A stretch of DNA of 64,000 nt from DATFNV01 sp963827935 (GCA_963827935.1 CAWHCN010000004.1:1736001-1800000), one strand, 5' to 3'. Positions 18,570-27,970 are shown, counted from the stretch's first letter. The notes: a model not told the origin generated them from the letters alone. Program-made: numbers and translations.

Positions 18570-19391
18570 TTAGGTTCCAGTTCCGGCTGGTGCGATTGCT
18601 GTCATGCTGGTTTCCCTTCGGCTTTGCGGCTCGCTGATCCCAGCCCGGACGATGGCCAGAAACTGGTCGGCATGCAGGCTGGCGCCGCCGATGAGGGCGC
18701 CGTCCACGCCGGGCCGGCTAAGCAGCGCGGCGGCGTTATCCGGCTTGACGCTGCCGCCGTACTGTATGGCAAGCGTCTGAGCCGATTTCTCGTCGAACAT
18801 CTGACCGAAGCGGCGCCGAATAACGGCGTGCGCCTCCTGAGCCTGCTGGGGGGTGGCGCCGTGTCCGGGTTTGCCGATCGCCCAGACCGGTTCGTACGCG
18901 ATGGTCAGGCGGGGCAAGGTATCCGCCGACACGCCGGCCAATCCCTGGATGAGTTGCCGGTCGAGCACCGCTTTGGTCTGGTCGGCCTCACGTTGGTCCA
19001 GCGTTTCGCCGACGCAGAAGATCACGTCGAGGCCGGCGGCCAGGGCAACCCGTACCTTTTGGTTGATGAACGTATCGGATTCGCCCAGATTGTGCCGGCG
19101 CTCGCTGTGTCCGAGGATAACGTACTTGCAGCCGAGATCGAGGAGCATCGTCGGGCTGACCTCGCCGGTGAACGCGCCTTCCTTCTCGGGATAGAGGTTC
19201 TGCGCCCCGAGCGCGACGCGGCTGCCCTTGAGAATCTCCCCGACAAGGGCCAGATAAGGGAAAGGCGGACAGACGGCGACGGATACGCGGTCCTCAATGC
19301 CCACGCCATCCACGACCGCCTTGGCCAGCCGTTTGGCCTCGGCGGCGGTGGTATACATCTTCCAGTTACCGGCGACGAATTTCTGACGCAT
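18570..19391 (-). CDS. tpiA: Triose-phosphate isomerase
   Basis: ATG 19391: RQKFVAGNWKMYTT (catalytic Lys), CKYVILGHSERRHN (catalytic His), TIAYEPVWAIGKPGHGAT (catalytic Glu in the loop), and phosphate-binding IQYGGSVKPDNAA and DGALIGGASL. Intact at 273 residues, slightly long because of a Ser/Arg-rich tail after the domain. It interconverts DHAP and glyceraldehyde-3-P. Placed directly after the aldolase gene, it would balance trioses made or used around the phosphoketolase pathway. Confidence 0.95.
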   Translation of the reverse strand: MRQKFVAGNWKMYTTAAEAKRLAKAVVDGVGIEDRVSVAVCPPFPYLALVGEILKGSRVALGAQNLYPEKEGAFTGEVSPTMLLDLGCKYVILGHSERRHNLGESDTFINQKVRVALAAGLDVIFCVGETLDQREADQTKAVLDRQLIQGLAGVSADTLPRLTIAYEPVWAIGKPGHGATPQQAQEAHAVIRRRFGQMFDEKSAQTLAIQYGGSVKPDNAAALLSRPGVDGALIGGASLHADQFLAIVRAGISEPQSRRETSMTAIAPAGTGT

Positions 19392-19456
19392 GTCCGGTCT
19401 CCATTGGGTACTCACGGGTTCTTTGGCAGATGATCCGCCACGCAGCGCAACTCTCC

Positions 19457-20482
19457 CTACCGATCCATCTCCATCGCGGCATCGTACTTGCCACGGCGCG
19501 CCGCCGTGTTGCACTTGGCCCGGTGATACAGAGCTTGCTGTGCCGCCACCACGTTGGCCTCCTTGCCTTGCCAAATCTCCAAAGCCGGTTGCTGGATGGC
19601 GCGGGCAAACGAAAACGCCAACGCCCAGGGCAGTCGCGACTTGAATCGAACATTCATGGCATTCAAACGGGCCGAGGCCAGTTCACCGGATTGGCCGCCC
19701 GACAAGAACGCAATCCCCGGAACGGCAGCGGGGACGGCTCGCAAGAGACACTTCACCGTGGCGTCGGCCACCTCGTCCACCGTTTCTTGCTTGGGGCAGG
19801 TCAATCCCGGAAGCACCATGTTGGGCTTCAGGATCATACCCTCCAGCATCACCCGTTGTGTGTAAAGCTGGTTGAAAACCGTTCGCAGGACTTCCTCCGT
19901 CACCTCGCAGCACCGCTCCAGGGTATGCTCGCCGTCCATGAGCACTTCCGGCTCGACGACGGGGACCAGTCCGGCTTCCTGGCACAACGCGGCATAGCGA
20001 GCCAACGCCTGCGCGTTGGCCTCGATGCAACCCCGGCTGGGAATGCCATCGCCCACGGCAATCACCGCGCGCCACTTGGCAAAACGGGCGCCCATTTGAG
20101 AGTATTCCGCCAGGCGGTCGCGCAAGCCGTCCAGACCTTCGGTGATTTTCTCTCCGGGATGACCGGCCATGTCCTTCGCACCGGTGTCCACTTTGATGCC
20201 GGGAATGATTCCCGCATCGGTGATGACTTTCACAAAGGGAGTGCCATCTTTCTTCTGCTGGCGGATCGTCTCGTCGTAGAGGATCGCGCCACTGATGCAC
20301 TCACCGAGACCGGGCGTGGTCACAATCAATTCCCGATAGGCGCGGCGGGCCTCCTCGGTCTGGGGAATCCCCAACTTGGCAAATCGTTTGTTGCAGGTTG
20401 GATTGCTTTCATCCATCGCCAGCAGGCCCTTGTCGTCGGCGACCAGCGTCCTCGCGGTGTCGATAAGCTCTTGCGCATTCAT
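19457..20482 (-). CDS. Class I fructose-bisphosphate aldolase
   Basis: 341 residues, intact, starting in an ATGA overlap with the phosphoketolase stop. GLLAMDESNPTCNKRF, then VEPEVLMDGEHTLERC and the Schiff-base lysine region LEGMILKPNMVLPG, are class I (eukaryote-like) signatures; SGGQSGELA closes the barrel. It cleaves or forms fructose-1,6-bisphosphate. Translational coupling to phosphoketolase suggests balanced expression of the two carbon-splitting enzymes. Confidence 0.95.
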   Translation of the reverse strand: MNAQELIDTARTLVADDKGLLAMDESNPTCNKRFAKLGIPQTEEARRAYRELIVTTPGLGECISGAILYDETIRQQKKDGTPFVKVITDAGIIPGIKVDTGAKDMAGHPGEKITEGLDGLRDRLAEYSQMGARFAKWRAVIAVGDGIPSRGCIEANAQALARYAALCQEAGLVPVVEPEVLMDGEHTLERCCEVTEEVLRTVFNQLYTQRVMLEGMILKPNMVLPGLTCPKQETVDEVADATVKCLLRAVPAAVPGIAFLSGGQSGELASARLNAMNVRFKSRLPWALAFSFARAIQQPALEIWQGKEANVVAAQQALYHRAKCNTAARRGKYDAAMEMDR

Positions 20483-22897
20483 TTGGGGTTGCTCCACTTC
20501 CAGTTGCGGATTTCCGGCAGGTCCTGGCCGTGCTTGTCGATGTAATGCTTGTGCTCGATGAGCTTGTCCTGCATCATCTGCTTCAGATAGGCCCCCTTGG
20601 TGCCCAAGTGCGGCAGGCGATCGACCACGTCTTGCACCAGGTGGAAGCGGTCCAGGTCGTTCTGCACTCTCATGTCGAAGGCCGTCGTGATCGTGCCCTC
20701 TTCCTTGTAGCCCCGGACGTGGAGGTTGCGGTTGGTCCGGCGGTAGGTCAGCCGGTGGACCAGCCAGGGGTATCCGTGGAAGCCAAAGATGATGTGCTTG
20801 TCTTTGGTGAAGAGCGAATCGTAATCCGTTTCGCTCAGTCCGTGCGGGTGCTCGCTCGCAGACTGCAGCTTCATCAGATCGACGACATTGATCACCCGGA
20901 TTTTCAGATCGGGCAGATGCTGGCGAAGGATGGAAACGGCAGCCAGGATCTCCAGCGTGGGCGTGTCTCCGCAGCAGGCCATCACCACGTCCGGCTCGGC
21001 GTCCTGGTCGTTGCTGGCCCATTGCCAGATGCCAATGCCTTCCGTGCAATGCACGACGGCGGCGTCCATGGTCAGCCATTGCGGGAGGGCGTGTTTGCCG
21101 GCCACCACCACGTTGACGTAATGCCGGCTGCGCAGGCAGTGATCGAAGACCGACAGCAGACAGTTGGCATCGGGCGGCAGGTAAACGCGCACGATGTCGG
21201 CCTTCTTGTTGATGACGTGGTCGAGGAAGCCGGGATCCTGGTGCGTGAAGCCGTTGTGATCCTGCTGCCAGACGTGGGAGGCGAGCAGATAGTTCAGCGA
21301 GGCGATCTTCCGGCGCCAGGGCAGTTCCAGACGTGACCTTCAGCCACTTGGCGTGCTGGCTGAACATCGAATCGACGATGCGAATGAAGGCCTCGTAGCT
21401 GTTGAACAGCCCGTGCCGCCCGGTCAGCAGATATCCTTCCAGCCAACCCTCGCACTGGTGCTCGCTGAGCATCGAGTCCAGCACGCGTCCGGCGGGCGCG
21501 AGGAATTCATCATTCTTCACTGTTCCGGGCGTCCCACTGACGGTTGGTGACTTCAAAAACCGCGCCCAGGAGATTCGAGAGCGTCTCATCGGGACCGAAG
21601 ATGCGGAAATTACGCTGGTCCTGATTCAGCTTGGCCACGTCGCGCAGGAACTTACCCAGCACGAGCGTATCCTGGCCGTCGACGGCGCCGGGCGAAGGCA
21701 CATTCACCGCGTGGACGTGGAAGTCCGGCATGCGCAGGTCGCGCAGCAGAATGCCGCCGTTGGCGTGGGGATTGGCGCCCATCCGCCGGTCGCCCTTCGG
21801 CGCCAGCTCGGCCAGTTCCGGCATGAGTCGGCCATTCTCATCGAACAGCTCCTCCGGCCTTGTAGCTCTTCATCCAGCTTTCGAGCAGCTTGACATGATC
21901 GGGATGCTCGGCATCCACCAGGAGCGGCACCTGGTGCGCTCGGAAGGTGCCCTCGATTTGCAGGCCATCGACGACTTTCGGTCCCGTCCAGCCCTTGGGC
22001 GACCTCAGGACGATCATGGGCCAGCGCGGCCGAGTGGTGTCGTTCTTGCTCCGCGCATTCTGTTGGATTTGCCGGATGTCCTCGATGGCCTTTTCCAGGG
22101 TGGCGGCCATGAGTTGATGCATCTTTTCCGGCTCATCGCCTTCCACAAAGTAGGGCGTCCAGCCGCAGCCTCGGAGGAATTGCTCCAATTCCTCATGCTC
22201 GATGCGGGCCAGGACGGTCGGGTTGCTGATCTTGTAGCCATTGAGGTGCAGGATCGGCAGCACGGCTCCGTCGGTAATCGGGTTGAGAAACTTGTTGGAC
22301 TGCCAGGCGGTCGCCAGGGGGCCCGTTTCCGCTTCACCGTCGCCGACGACGCAGGCGACGATCAGATCGGGATTGTCGAACGCGGCCCCGAAGGCATGGC
22401 TGAGCGAGTACCCCAGCTCGCCGCCTTCGTGAATCGACCCCGGCGTCGTCGGCGCCACGTGGCTGGAAATCCCGCCGGGAAACGAGAATTGCTTGAACAG
22501 CTTTTTCAGCCCGGCTTCGTCCTGGGTGACGTTCGGATAAATCTCACTCCAGGTGCCTTCGAGGTAGACGTTGCCCACAATCGCCGGGCCGCCGTGACCG
22601 GGACCGGCGATGTAGAACATGTCCAGGTCATACTTCTTGATGACCCGGTTCAAATGCACATAGATGAAGTTCTGGCCCGGCGTCGTGCCCCAGTGTCCGA
22701 CCACCAGCGGCTTCACGTGCGACAGCTTCAGCGGCTCCTTCAGCAGCGGATTGTCGTAGAGATAAATCTGGCCGACCGACAGATAGTTGGCGGCGCGCCA
22801 GTAGGCATTCATCTTGTGGAGCAGATCCGGGGAAAGCGTGCTTGTGTCTTCAGGCTTTCGTCTTCATGGCTTCGGTCTTCATGGTTTCCGTCTTCAT
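20479..22897 (-). CDS. xfp: Xylulose-5-P/fructose-6-P phosphoketolase, several frameshifts
   Basis: Begins at ATG 22897 with three near-identical 15-base units (KTET, MKTEA, MKTKA), then a break near 22850. The body has LLHKMNAYWRAANYLSVGQIYLYDNPLL, VGHWGTTPGQNFIYVHLNR, AGPGHGGPA, VVGDGEAETGPLATAW, GPKVVDG and the C-terminal VVMACCGDTPTLEILAAVS. Further breaks near 21850, 21535 and 21330. About 800 residues, the family norm. With TPP it splits fructose-6-P or xylulose-5-P by phosphate to acetyl-P plus erythrose-4-P or glyceraldehyde-3-P. ackA precedes it and aldolase follows. Confidence 0.92.
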
Positions 22898-22914
22898 GGT
22901 TCAATCTCCTTTTT

Positions 22915-24108
22915 TCAGCCAAGGCCGAGAACGCTGCAAACCGTCTTGGCGATCATGCGTTCTTCGTCCGTATGAATGACGCGGACCGCAACCCGGCTGG
23001 CTGCCGCGGAAATCACGCCCTCATTCGCCGCGTTTCGCTTTTCTTCGAGTTCGATTCCAAGGAATCCCAGCCCATCGCAAATCCGGGCGCGGACCGTGGG
23101 CGCGTTCTCGCCGATGCCGCCGGCGAACACCAGCGTGTCCAGTCCGCCCAACGCCGCCGCGAATGCGCCGATCCATTTCTTGACCTGGTAGCAAAACAGC
23201 GCGACCGCTTCGGCCGCCCGCACGTCCTGCGTTTCGCACTTCAGCAAGTCGCGCATGTCGGAACTGGTTTCGGATATCCCGAGCAGCCCGGACTGGAAAT
23301 TGACCATCTCGTTGAATTGCTTCGCGCTCATGTTTTCCGTGCGCGCCAGATACCAAACCAGTCCGGGATCGAGATCGCCGGAGCGGGTGCTCATCGGCAC
23401 CCCGGCTGTCGGGGTGAAACTCATGCTGGTGTCCACGGATTTGCCGTCACGCACCGCCGCCAGGCTCGCGCCATTGCCGAGGTGGGCGAGGATGACCCGG
23501 CCCTGTGCCGCTTCGGCTCCGGCCAGGCGGGCCAGTTCTCCCATGAGAAACGCATACGACAACCCGTGAAACCCGTAGCGCCGCACCCCCTGCGCTTCGT
23601 AGCGGCGCGGGATCGGCAACAACCGGGCCACGCGCGGCAGGTCATGGTGAAAAGCCGTGTCGAAACACGCCACCTGGGGCAGGTCAGGAAAGCGGCGCTG
23701 AAACGCCTCGATCAACAGGATCTCCTCCGGCAGATGCTCAGGATCGAATGGACTGAGCCGGTGCAGCTCCTCAACCATTTCCGCAGTGATTCGCTGCGGC
23801 TTGCTATACTTCGGCCCGCCATGCACCACGCGATGCCCCACCGCGGTCAATGCATCACGCCCGCTGCGTTCCTCGATCCAATCCATCAGAGCGCCCACCG
23901 CCGCCGTGTGATCCGGCGCCGTCACTGACCGCGAAAAGTTGTCCGCCTGGTTCAAGCCTTTCACCCGCAAGGTGGCCTCCGGCAGTCCAATCCGCTCAAT
24001 CCCGCCCTCCAGAATCCGTCGGAGCGAGTCACCGGCCTCGAACAGCGCGAACTTGATGCTCGACGAGCCGCCATTGATCGTCAGGATGCGTGGGTTAGCT
24101 GGTTTCAT
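22915..24108 (-). CDS. ackA: Acetate kinase
   Basis: 397 residues, intact. ILTINGGSSSIKFALFEAG, VGHRVVHGG, ACFDTAFHHDLP, RRYGFHGLSYAFLM, HLGNGASLAAV, DTSMSFTPTAGVPMSTRSGDLDPG and VFAGGIGENAPTVRARIC cover the family signatures and active-site Arg and His. It converts acetyl-P and ADP to acetate and ATP, the partner reaction to phosphoketolase, which begins 17 bp downstream. Its start lies 14 bp inside the preceding HAD gene. Confidence 0.96.
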   Translation of the reverse strand: MKPANPRILTINGGSSSIKFALFEAGDSLRRILEGGIERIGLPEATLRVKGLNQADNFSRSVTAPDHTAAVGALMDWIEERSGRDALTAVGHRVVHGGPKYSKPQRITAEMVEELHRLSPFDPEHLPEEILLIEAFQRRFPDLPQVACFDTAFHHDLPRVARLLPIPRRYEAQGVRRYGFHGLSYAFLMGELARLAGAEAAQGRVILAHLGNGASLAAVRDGKSVDTSMSFTPTAGVPMSTRSGDLDPGLVWYLARTENMSAKQFNEMVNFQSGLLGISETSSDMRDLLKCETQDVRAAEAVALFCYQVKKWIGAFAAALGGLDTLVFAGGIGENAPTVRARICDGLGFLGIELEEKRNAANEGVISAAASRVAVRVIHTDEERMIAKTVCSVLGLG

Positions 24109-24742
24109 GGATGACTCCTTCGTCATTCTGCAATCCGAACGAAGCCAGTTTCGCGCACGTGGACTTGTAATCCGTGTGAAGAATGCTTTGAATCCCCAAA
24201 CCTTCCGCGATCTGGACGAACATCGGGGTGTTTTCGATATAGACGATCTGCTCGACTGGCGTCTGGGCGATGTCCAGCGCAAGCCGAAAGATGTCCGCGT
24301 CGGGTTTGCGCAGGTGGACAAAGCAGGAGGAAATAAAGAAATCCACGAACTCGTTCAGCTTGAACTTGCCAATCCGATACGCATTCAGTTCGCGCGCCTC
24401 GTTGCTGACCACGGCGATCTTCAGCTTGTGCCGGACCTTGAGCTGAGTGAACAGTTCGATCATTTCAGGATAAGGGTGCGACTGCGCGAACATGAATTCC
24501 CGGAACTGATCCCGTGTGAACGGTCGCTCCTTGTAGAAAACCACCCGGCTCAGGTATTCCTCCAGCGTCAGTTTGCCCTCTTCGTAGGTGTCGAACATCA
24601 GGTGATGCCGAACCTCTATCTCGGCCCACTCCAGCTTGAAGTACGCCGCCGCCCGTTTGCGGGCATGATGATCCCACCCGTTGGTGAGCAGGACACCGCC
24701 GATATCCAGAAACAACGTCGTGATCGGGATCGCACTTTTCAT
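24095..24742 (-). CDS. HAD-superfamily hydrolase
   Basis: About 215 residues. The nucleophile motif is TTLFLDIGGVLLTNG (the Asp before IGG; the usual second Asp is replaced by Gly). Motif II VVSNEARELNAY and motif III/IV FVHLRKPDADIFRLALD and QIVYIENTPMFVQIAEGLG follow. GG replacing DGT resembles HAD proteins of the YihX/haloacid type. The substrate may be a sugar phosphate given the operon, but nothing in the sequence decides this. ATG 24742 chosen; 24769 is possible. It overlaps ackA. Confidence 0.8.
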   Translation of the reverse strand: MKSAIPITTLFLDIGGVLLTNGWDHHARKRAAAYFKLEWAEIEVRHHLMFDTYEEGKLTLEEYLSRVVFYKERPFTRDQFREFMFAQSHPYPEMIELFTQLKVRHKLKIAVVSNEARELNAYRIGKFKLNEFVDFFISSCFVHLRKPDADIFRLALDIAQTPVEQIVYIENTPMFVQIAEGLGIQSILHTDYKSTCAKLASFGLQNDEGVIHETS

Positions 24743-24814
24743 TTGGCCTCCGTCAATGCCGTTTGCCATCTGTGAGAGTTCGTTCTTCGAGCTATCCTCT
24801 CATCGGGATTGGGA

Positions 24815-25966
24815 CTACCTGACGACTCTCTGTTTGAGATTGGCCGCCGACCTGAACTGAGCCCTTGGCTCCTGGCGGGTCGGGAGCGCCCCTGGCGGCA
24901 GAAACTCCGGCACGTCCAGACGGGCCACTCCGATCTGGTTGTCGGCCATCCCGTAATAAACGTCGAATCGATTCGGCGAGCCGATATCGTCGCGCCGGTC
25001 GATGGCACTGGGAAACACGACGTTGGCGACGGTCCCCCGGCATTCTTGCGGGAGCACCGGCGTCAACACCGGCTTCGTCGAACGATATCGGAGCACGCGC
25101 GGATGCTCCTTCGAGAGCACCATGACCCCTGCCGAGTAGCACAGGTGGTTTCCGTCATGGCCCGGCTCCGGCACCTCGCAAACGCCGTGGTAAACGATCA
25201 GCCAGCCATGCCGGGTGAGGACGGACGGAGTGCCGCCGCCGATCTTCAGCCTCTCCCAGGGCGACACCGGAGTCGCCAGCCGGTGATGCGAATTGAACAG
25301 GCCGAGGTATTGCGGTTCGGTGCCCTCCAGGGCCATCGGGCAGTAGGAAATCCAGATGCTTTCACGATCGAGATCCACCAGGCGCGAGGCAGCCTGACAG
25401 GCGGTTTCCTCCGGACGAGTGCCCGGGAATAGGGGGCGATGGAGCATGCCCATCTGCATTTTCCCAGAATGATTGGGAATGGCCACGGGGAAGAAGCTGG
25501 CATCCTTGTCGTCTACGTGGACGAAATCGATGCCCTGATACGGTGCAAAGGTCACAAGCCCCAGCCGCTTCCAGTGAAACAGGTCCTCCGACACCGCCAC
25601 GGCGATCCGCGGGCCTATCGGTGAAAACGCCGTGTAAGTCATCACATAGCGCCCGAGCGATTCGACAAACGTGATACGCGGATCCTCACAGCCGCCGCCG
25701 CCGTCCGCCCGTCGCTCGTAGTCCGCTTCAGGCTCCAGGGCGATCCCGAGTCGCTCGACGCCGGCCGGGTCGCCGGCGGCATTGAACCGCACTCGTGCGA
25801 TCCCGATGCGCGAGTAATTCCCCCGCGCGACCAGGCGCGGGAAGAGGTAATAATGACCGTCAGGGCCGCGAACCCCGGCCGGGTTCAGTGTCCCTTCGAC
25901 CTCCAGCGAATTGCCCGGCTCGGGCTCCATCATCAGCCCAAGCCGCTTCAACTGAAAACCAGCCAT
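24815..25966 (-). CDS. GH130-family beta-mannoside phosphorylase or hydrolase
   Basis: 383 residues, intact. NPAGVRGPDGHYYLFPRLV, RIGIARVRF, GGGCEDPRITFVE (the catalytic Asp region of GH130), HVDDKDASFFPVAI, SIWISYCPMAL, VLTRHGWLIVYHGVCE and RGTVANVVFPSAI fit the five-bladed GH130 fold. Most GH130 enzymes use phosphate to split beta-mannosides, releasing mannose-1-P. Phosphomannomutase and mannose-6-P isomerase genes lie directly upstream, strongly supporting mannose-1-P as product. The exact mannoside is unknown. Confidence 0.88.
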   Translation of the reverse strand: MAGFQLKRLGLMMEPEPGNSLEVEGTLNPAGVRGPDGHYYLFPRLVARGNYSRIGIARVRFNAAGDPAGVERLGIALEPEADYERRADGGGGCEDPRITFVESLGRYVMTYTAFSPIGPRIAVAVSEDLFHWKRLGLVTFAPYQGIDFVHVDDKDASFFPVAIPNHSGKMQMGMLHRPLFPGTRPEETACQAASRLVDLDRESIWISYCPMALEGTEPQYLGLFNSHHRLATPVSPWERLKIGGGTPSVLTRHGWLIVYHGVCEVPEPGHDGNHLCYSAGVMVLSKEHPRVLRYRSTKPVLTPVLPQECRGTVANVVFPSAIDRRDDIGSPNRFDVYYGMADNQIGVARLDVPEFLPPGALPTRQEPRAQFRSAANLKQRVVR

Positions 25967-25998
25967 TGCCTCTCCTCAAATAGTCGCCTTCGCCGGAC

Positions 25999-26742
25999 TC
26001 AAGCCAGGCAAGCGAGGATGGTTTCGACGACCCGTTTGGTCTCATCCGGATCTTTGACTCGGATCGAAACGACGCCGGCTTGCTCGGCCGGATAGTCGTT
26101 GCCGCCGGGAAACAAGGCGTCCCCGACAAAGATCATCTCTTCAATGGCGATGCCAAGAACGTCTCGTAACTTGCCGATCCCGTAGGCTTTGTCGATCCCG
26201 TGCTTCGTGACGTCAATCGACGTCGCACCACCCAGGCGGACGGAGAACTCGGGAATCAACGCATCGAGGATGACTTTCATCTTCTTCCGCCTGGTGAAAT
26301 CAGGGTCCCATTTGACCTTCTCCTTCAGGGACGCTTGTTGACCCAATGCCGAAAAGGTGATTTGACTTCCCCGGTCTTCAATCACCTCTCCCCACACCTT
26401 TGCGGGCTTCAGGCCAGATTCCTCGATGGCCTTTTTCAGTGAACGGATGATCTTCTCTTTCTGTTCAGTGGTAAAATCTTCAGCGTAGAGCTTTTCCCAA
26501 CCTGCTTCGTACCTGTAAAACTGTGTTCCACAGGTAGGAAGAAGCGAAAGGTTCTTCAAGCGGTCGTCACTGGCAAGGTGAGAGAGCACTTGCTTCTGAA
26601 ATTGCGGCCAATTGCCGCCGGAGATCACGGCCACCTTGAGAATGCCAAGCAGTTTCGTAAGAAGCGCCGCCATCTCTGCGTCAAGCGACGACTTGCTCGG
26701 GGCAAGTGTACCGTCCAGGTCGAAAACAACGAGCTTTTTCAT
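25999..26742 (-). CDS. Eukaryotic-type phosphomannomutase (HAD-IIB)
   Basis: 247 residues. KKLVVFDLDGTLAPSKSSLD gives the HAD nucleophile pair. AVISGGNWPQFQKQV, RGSQITFSALGQQA, RLGGATSIDVTKHGIDKAYGIGKL and FVGDALFPGGNDYPA align in order with eukaryotic PMM (GG..., RNGM..NVSPIGR, GGQISFDVFPDGWDK). Such enzymes interconvert mannose-1-P and mannose-6-P. It sits between manA and the GH130 gene, exactly the missing step. A plain sugar phosphatase is the alternative. Start at 26757 is also possible. Confidence 0.78.
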   Translation of the reverse strand: MKKLVVFDLDGTLAPSKSSLDAEMAALLTKLLGILKVAVISGGNWPQFQKQVLSHLASDDRLKNLSLLPTCGTQFYRYEAGWEKLYAEDFTTEQKEKIIRSLKKAIEESGLKPAKVWGEVIEDRGSQITFSALGQQASLKEKVKWDPDFTRRKKMKVILDALIPEFSVRLGGATSIDVTKHGIDKAYGIGKLRDVLGIAIEEMIFVGDALFPGGNDYPAEQAGVVSIRVKDPDETKRVVETILACLA

Positions 26743-26797
26743 TCTGGCCGTCTCCATGTTCCGGGCCGCTCACCATCCGGATCCAGCCCGGCGGGAG

Positions 26798-27788
26798 CTA
26801 TTCCGGCAGGGCGACTTCCAGCAAGCTGACTGCATTGCGCGGCCGGTAGAAGCAGGCGCCGACCTCCGCCGGCAAGAGCACGACGTCGCCGCGGCCGACG
26901 CGATAATGGGCGCCGCTGTGCTCCAGTTCCCCCTCGCCGACGATGCCAACCAGCACCCGTGCCGCGCCCGCCGCGCCGACGGTGAACGGCGTCTGTCCGG
27001 TGTGCCGCCACACCGAGAAATGTTGGCAAGCAAAGAGTCGCTCTCGCCGTATCGGCGCCGCCGCCTCCACCAATGGGGCCACCGGACCGAGTGCGACTTG
27101 CTCGAAATCGATGCAGGCAATCCCCTGCTCGACTTGCAGAGGACGAGGCTTGCCTGTCCTTGGATCGACGCGGTCCCAGTCGTACAGGCGAAACGTGACG
27201 TCGCTGTTTTCCTGCACTTCAAACACCACGAGGCCGCTGAGGGAGTGAACGGTCCCCGCTCGGATGAATACGGCGTCGCCGACCCTCGGTGTGAAGCTTG
27301 CCAGAAGGTCCGCCGTCGTCCGGTTCGCGAGCGCCCGCTGGAGATCGGCTGGAGTGACGCCTGGCGTCAGGCCCGCGTAGATGCGGCTCGCCGGCCCCGC
27401 CTCCAGCACGACCCATGCCTCGGTCTTGCCACTCTCGCCCGCTGGGATATGGTCCCTCTGCCCATCCCTGGGATGCACCTGGACCGAGAGCTTTTCGTGT
27501 GCGTCGAGAAACTTGAGGAGCACGGGGAACCGTCGGAACCGCCCCGCCCGCTTTCCCAACAACTGCTGCGGCGACTGCTCCAGCAATTGCCGGATGGTCG
27601 ATCCTTTGAGCGGTCCGTCGGCAACCTTGCTGGGATGGTCATCGCGGTCGCTCAGCAGCCAGGCTTCGCCAATGGGTCCGTTACCAGGCAGCGGCGCTGC
27701 TGAGAAGCTCGGCCAGGCGCTGTCCACCCCAGAGCCGGTACTGGTAGATCGGCTCGAAGCGCAGCGGATAAAGCGGTATTTGGCTCAT
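26798..27788 (-). CDS. manA: Mannose-6-phosphate isomerase, one frameshift
   Basis: ATG 27788 opens SQIPLYPLRFEPIYQYRLWGGQRLAELL. A break near 27690 shifts frame to GPIGEAWLLSDRDDH, and then come the metal-binding cupin motif LLKFLDAHEKLSVQVHP and KTEAWVVLEAGP. The C-terminus (FSVWRHTGQTPF, GRGDVVLLPAEVGACFYRP) ends at 26798. About 330 residues restored, as for short bacterial type I PMIs. It converts mannose-6-P to fructose-6-P, the phosphoketolase substrate. The start codon lies only about 15 nt after the T-tract of leader RNA copy 3, with no clear Shine-Dalgarno. Confidence 0.9.
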
Positions 27789-27803
27789 AGCATTTCGTCA
27801 ACG

Positions 27804-27855
27804 AAAAAAGCCGACGTGGCGAACTAACCGGAATCGGTTAATCCGCCACGTCGGC
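27804..27855 (-). terminator. Intrinsic terminator of leader copy 3
   Basis: Minus strand perfect 12-bp stem GCCGACGTGGCG / CGCCACGTCGGC (27844-27855 with 27810-27821), loop with AACCGATTCCGGTT, then TTTTTT. Confidence 0.88.
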
Positions 27856-27964
27856 TTACTCGGCTAACGGGCGCCCCGGCATGGCCGGGTTGCCCTTCAT
27901 CTAGTCATCCGACAACTGCGATCTCGTTTCCGTTGAGCCACGCCGATTTTCGCGTGGCCTGCGT
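27804..27964 (-). ncRNA. Structured leader RNA family, copy 3 (upstream of manA)
   Basis: Predicted to start near 27964. Minus strand: 5' hairpin GCCACGC...GCGTGGC, AACGAGATCGCAGTT, core GTCGGATGACTAG (27901-27913), AAGGGCAACCCGGC with GCCGGGGCGCCCGTTAGCC forming nested stems, then the terminator and T-tract at 27804-27809. The manA ATG is 15 nt further on, so this transcript can reach the operon only by read-through, as expected for an attenuator. It does not match the published manA RNA motif as I remember it, but I could not test this. Confidence 0.78.
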
Positions 27965-27970
27965 ACACTC

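Noticed and set aside
19430..20545. Plus-strand open frame of 371 codons
   Set aside because: Antisense to the class I aldolase gene, which has full catalytic motifs on the minus strand.
21631..23928. Plus-strand open frame of 765 codons
   Set aside because: Antisense to phosphoketolase and acetate kinase; its stops are absent only because of high GC third positions. Composition is Arg/Pro/His-rich with no domain.
27804..27964. Assignment of the leader RNAs to c-di-GMP, fluoride, glycine, SAM, M-box or the manA RNA motif
   Set aside because: None of the consensus cores I know fits GTCGGATGACTAG or the GGGCAACCCGGC hairpin; kept as unassigned.
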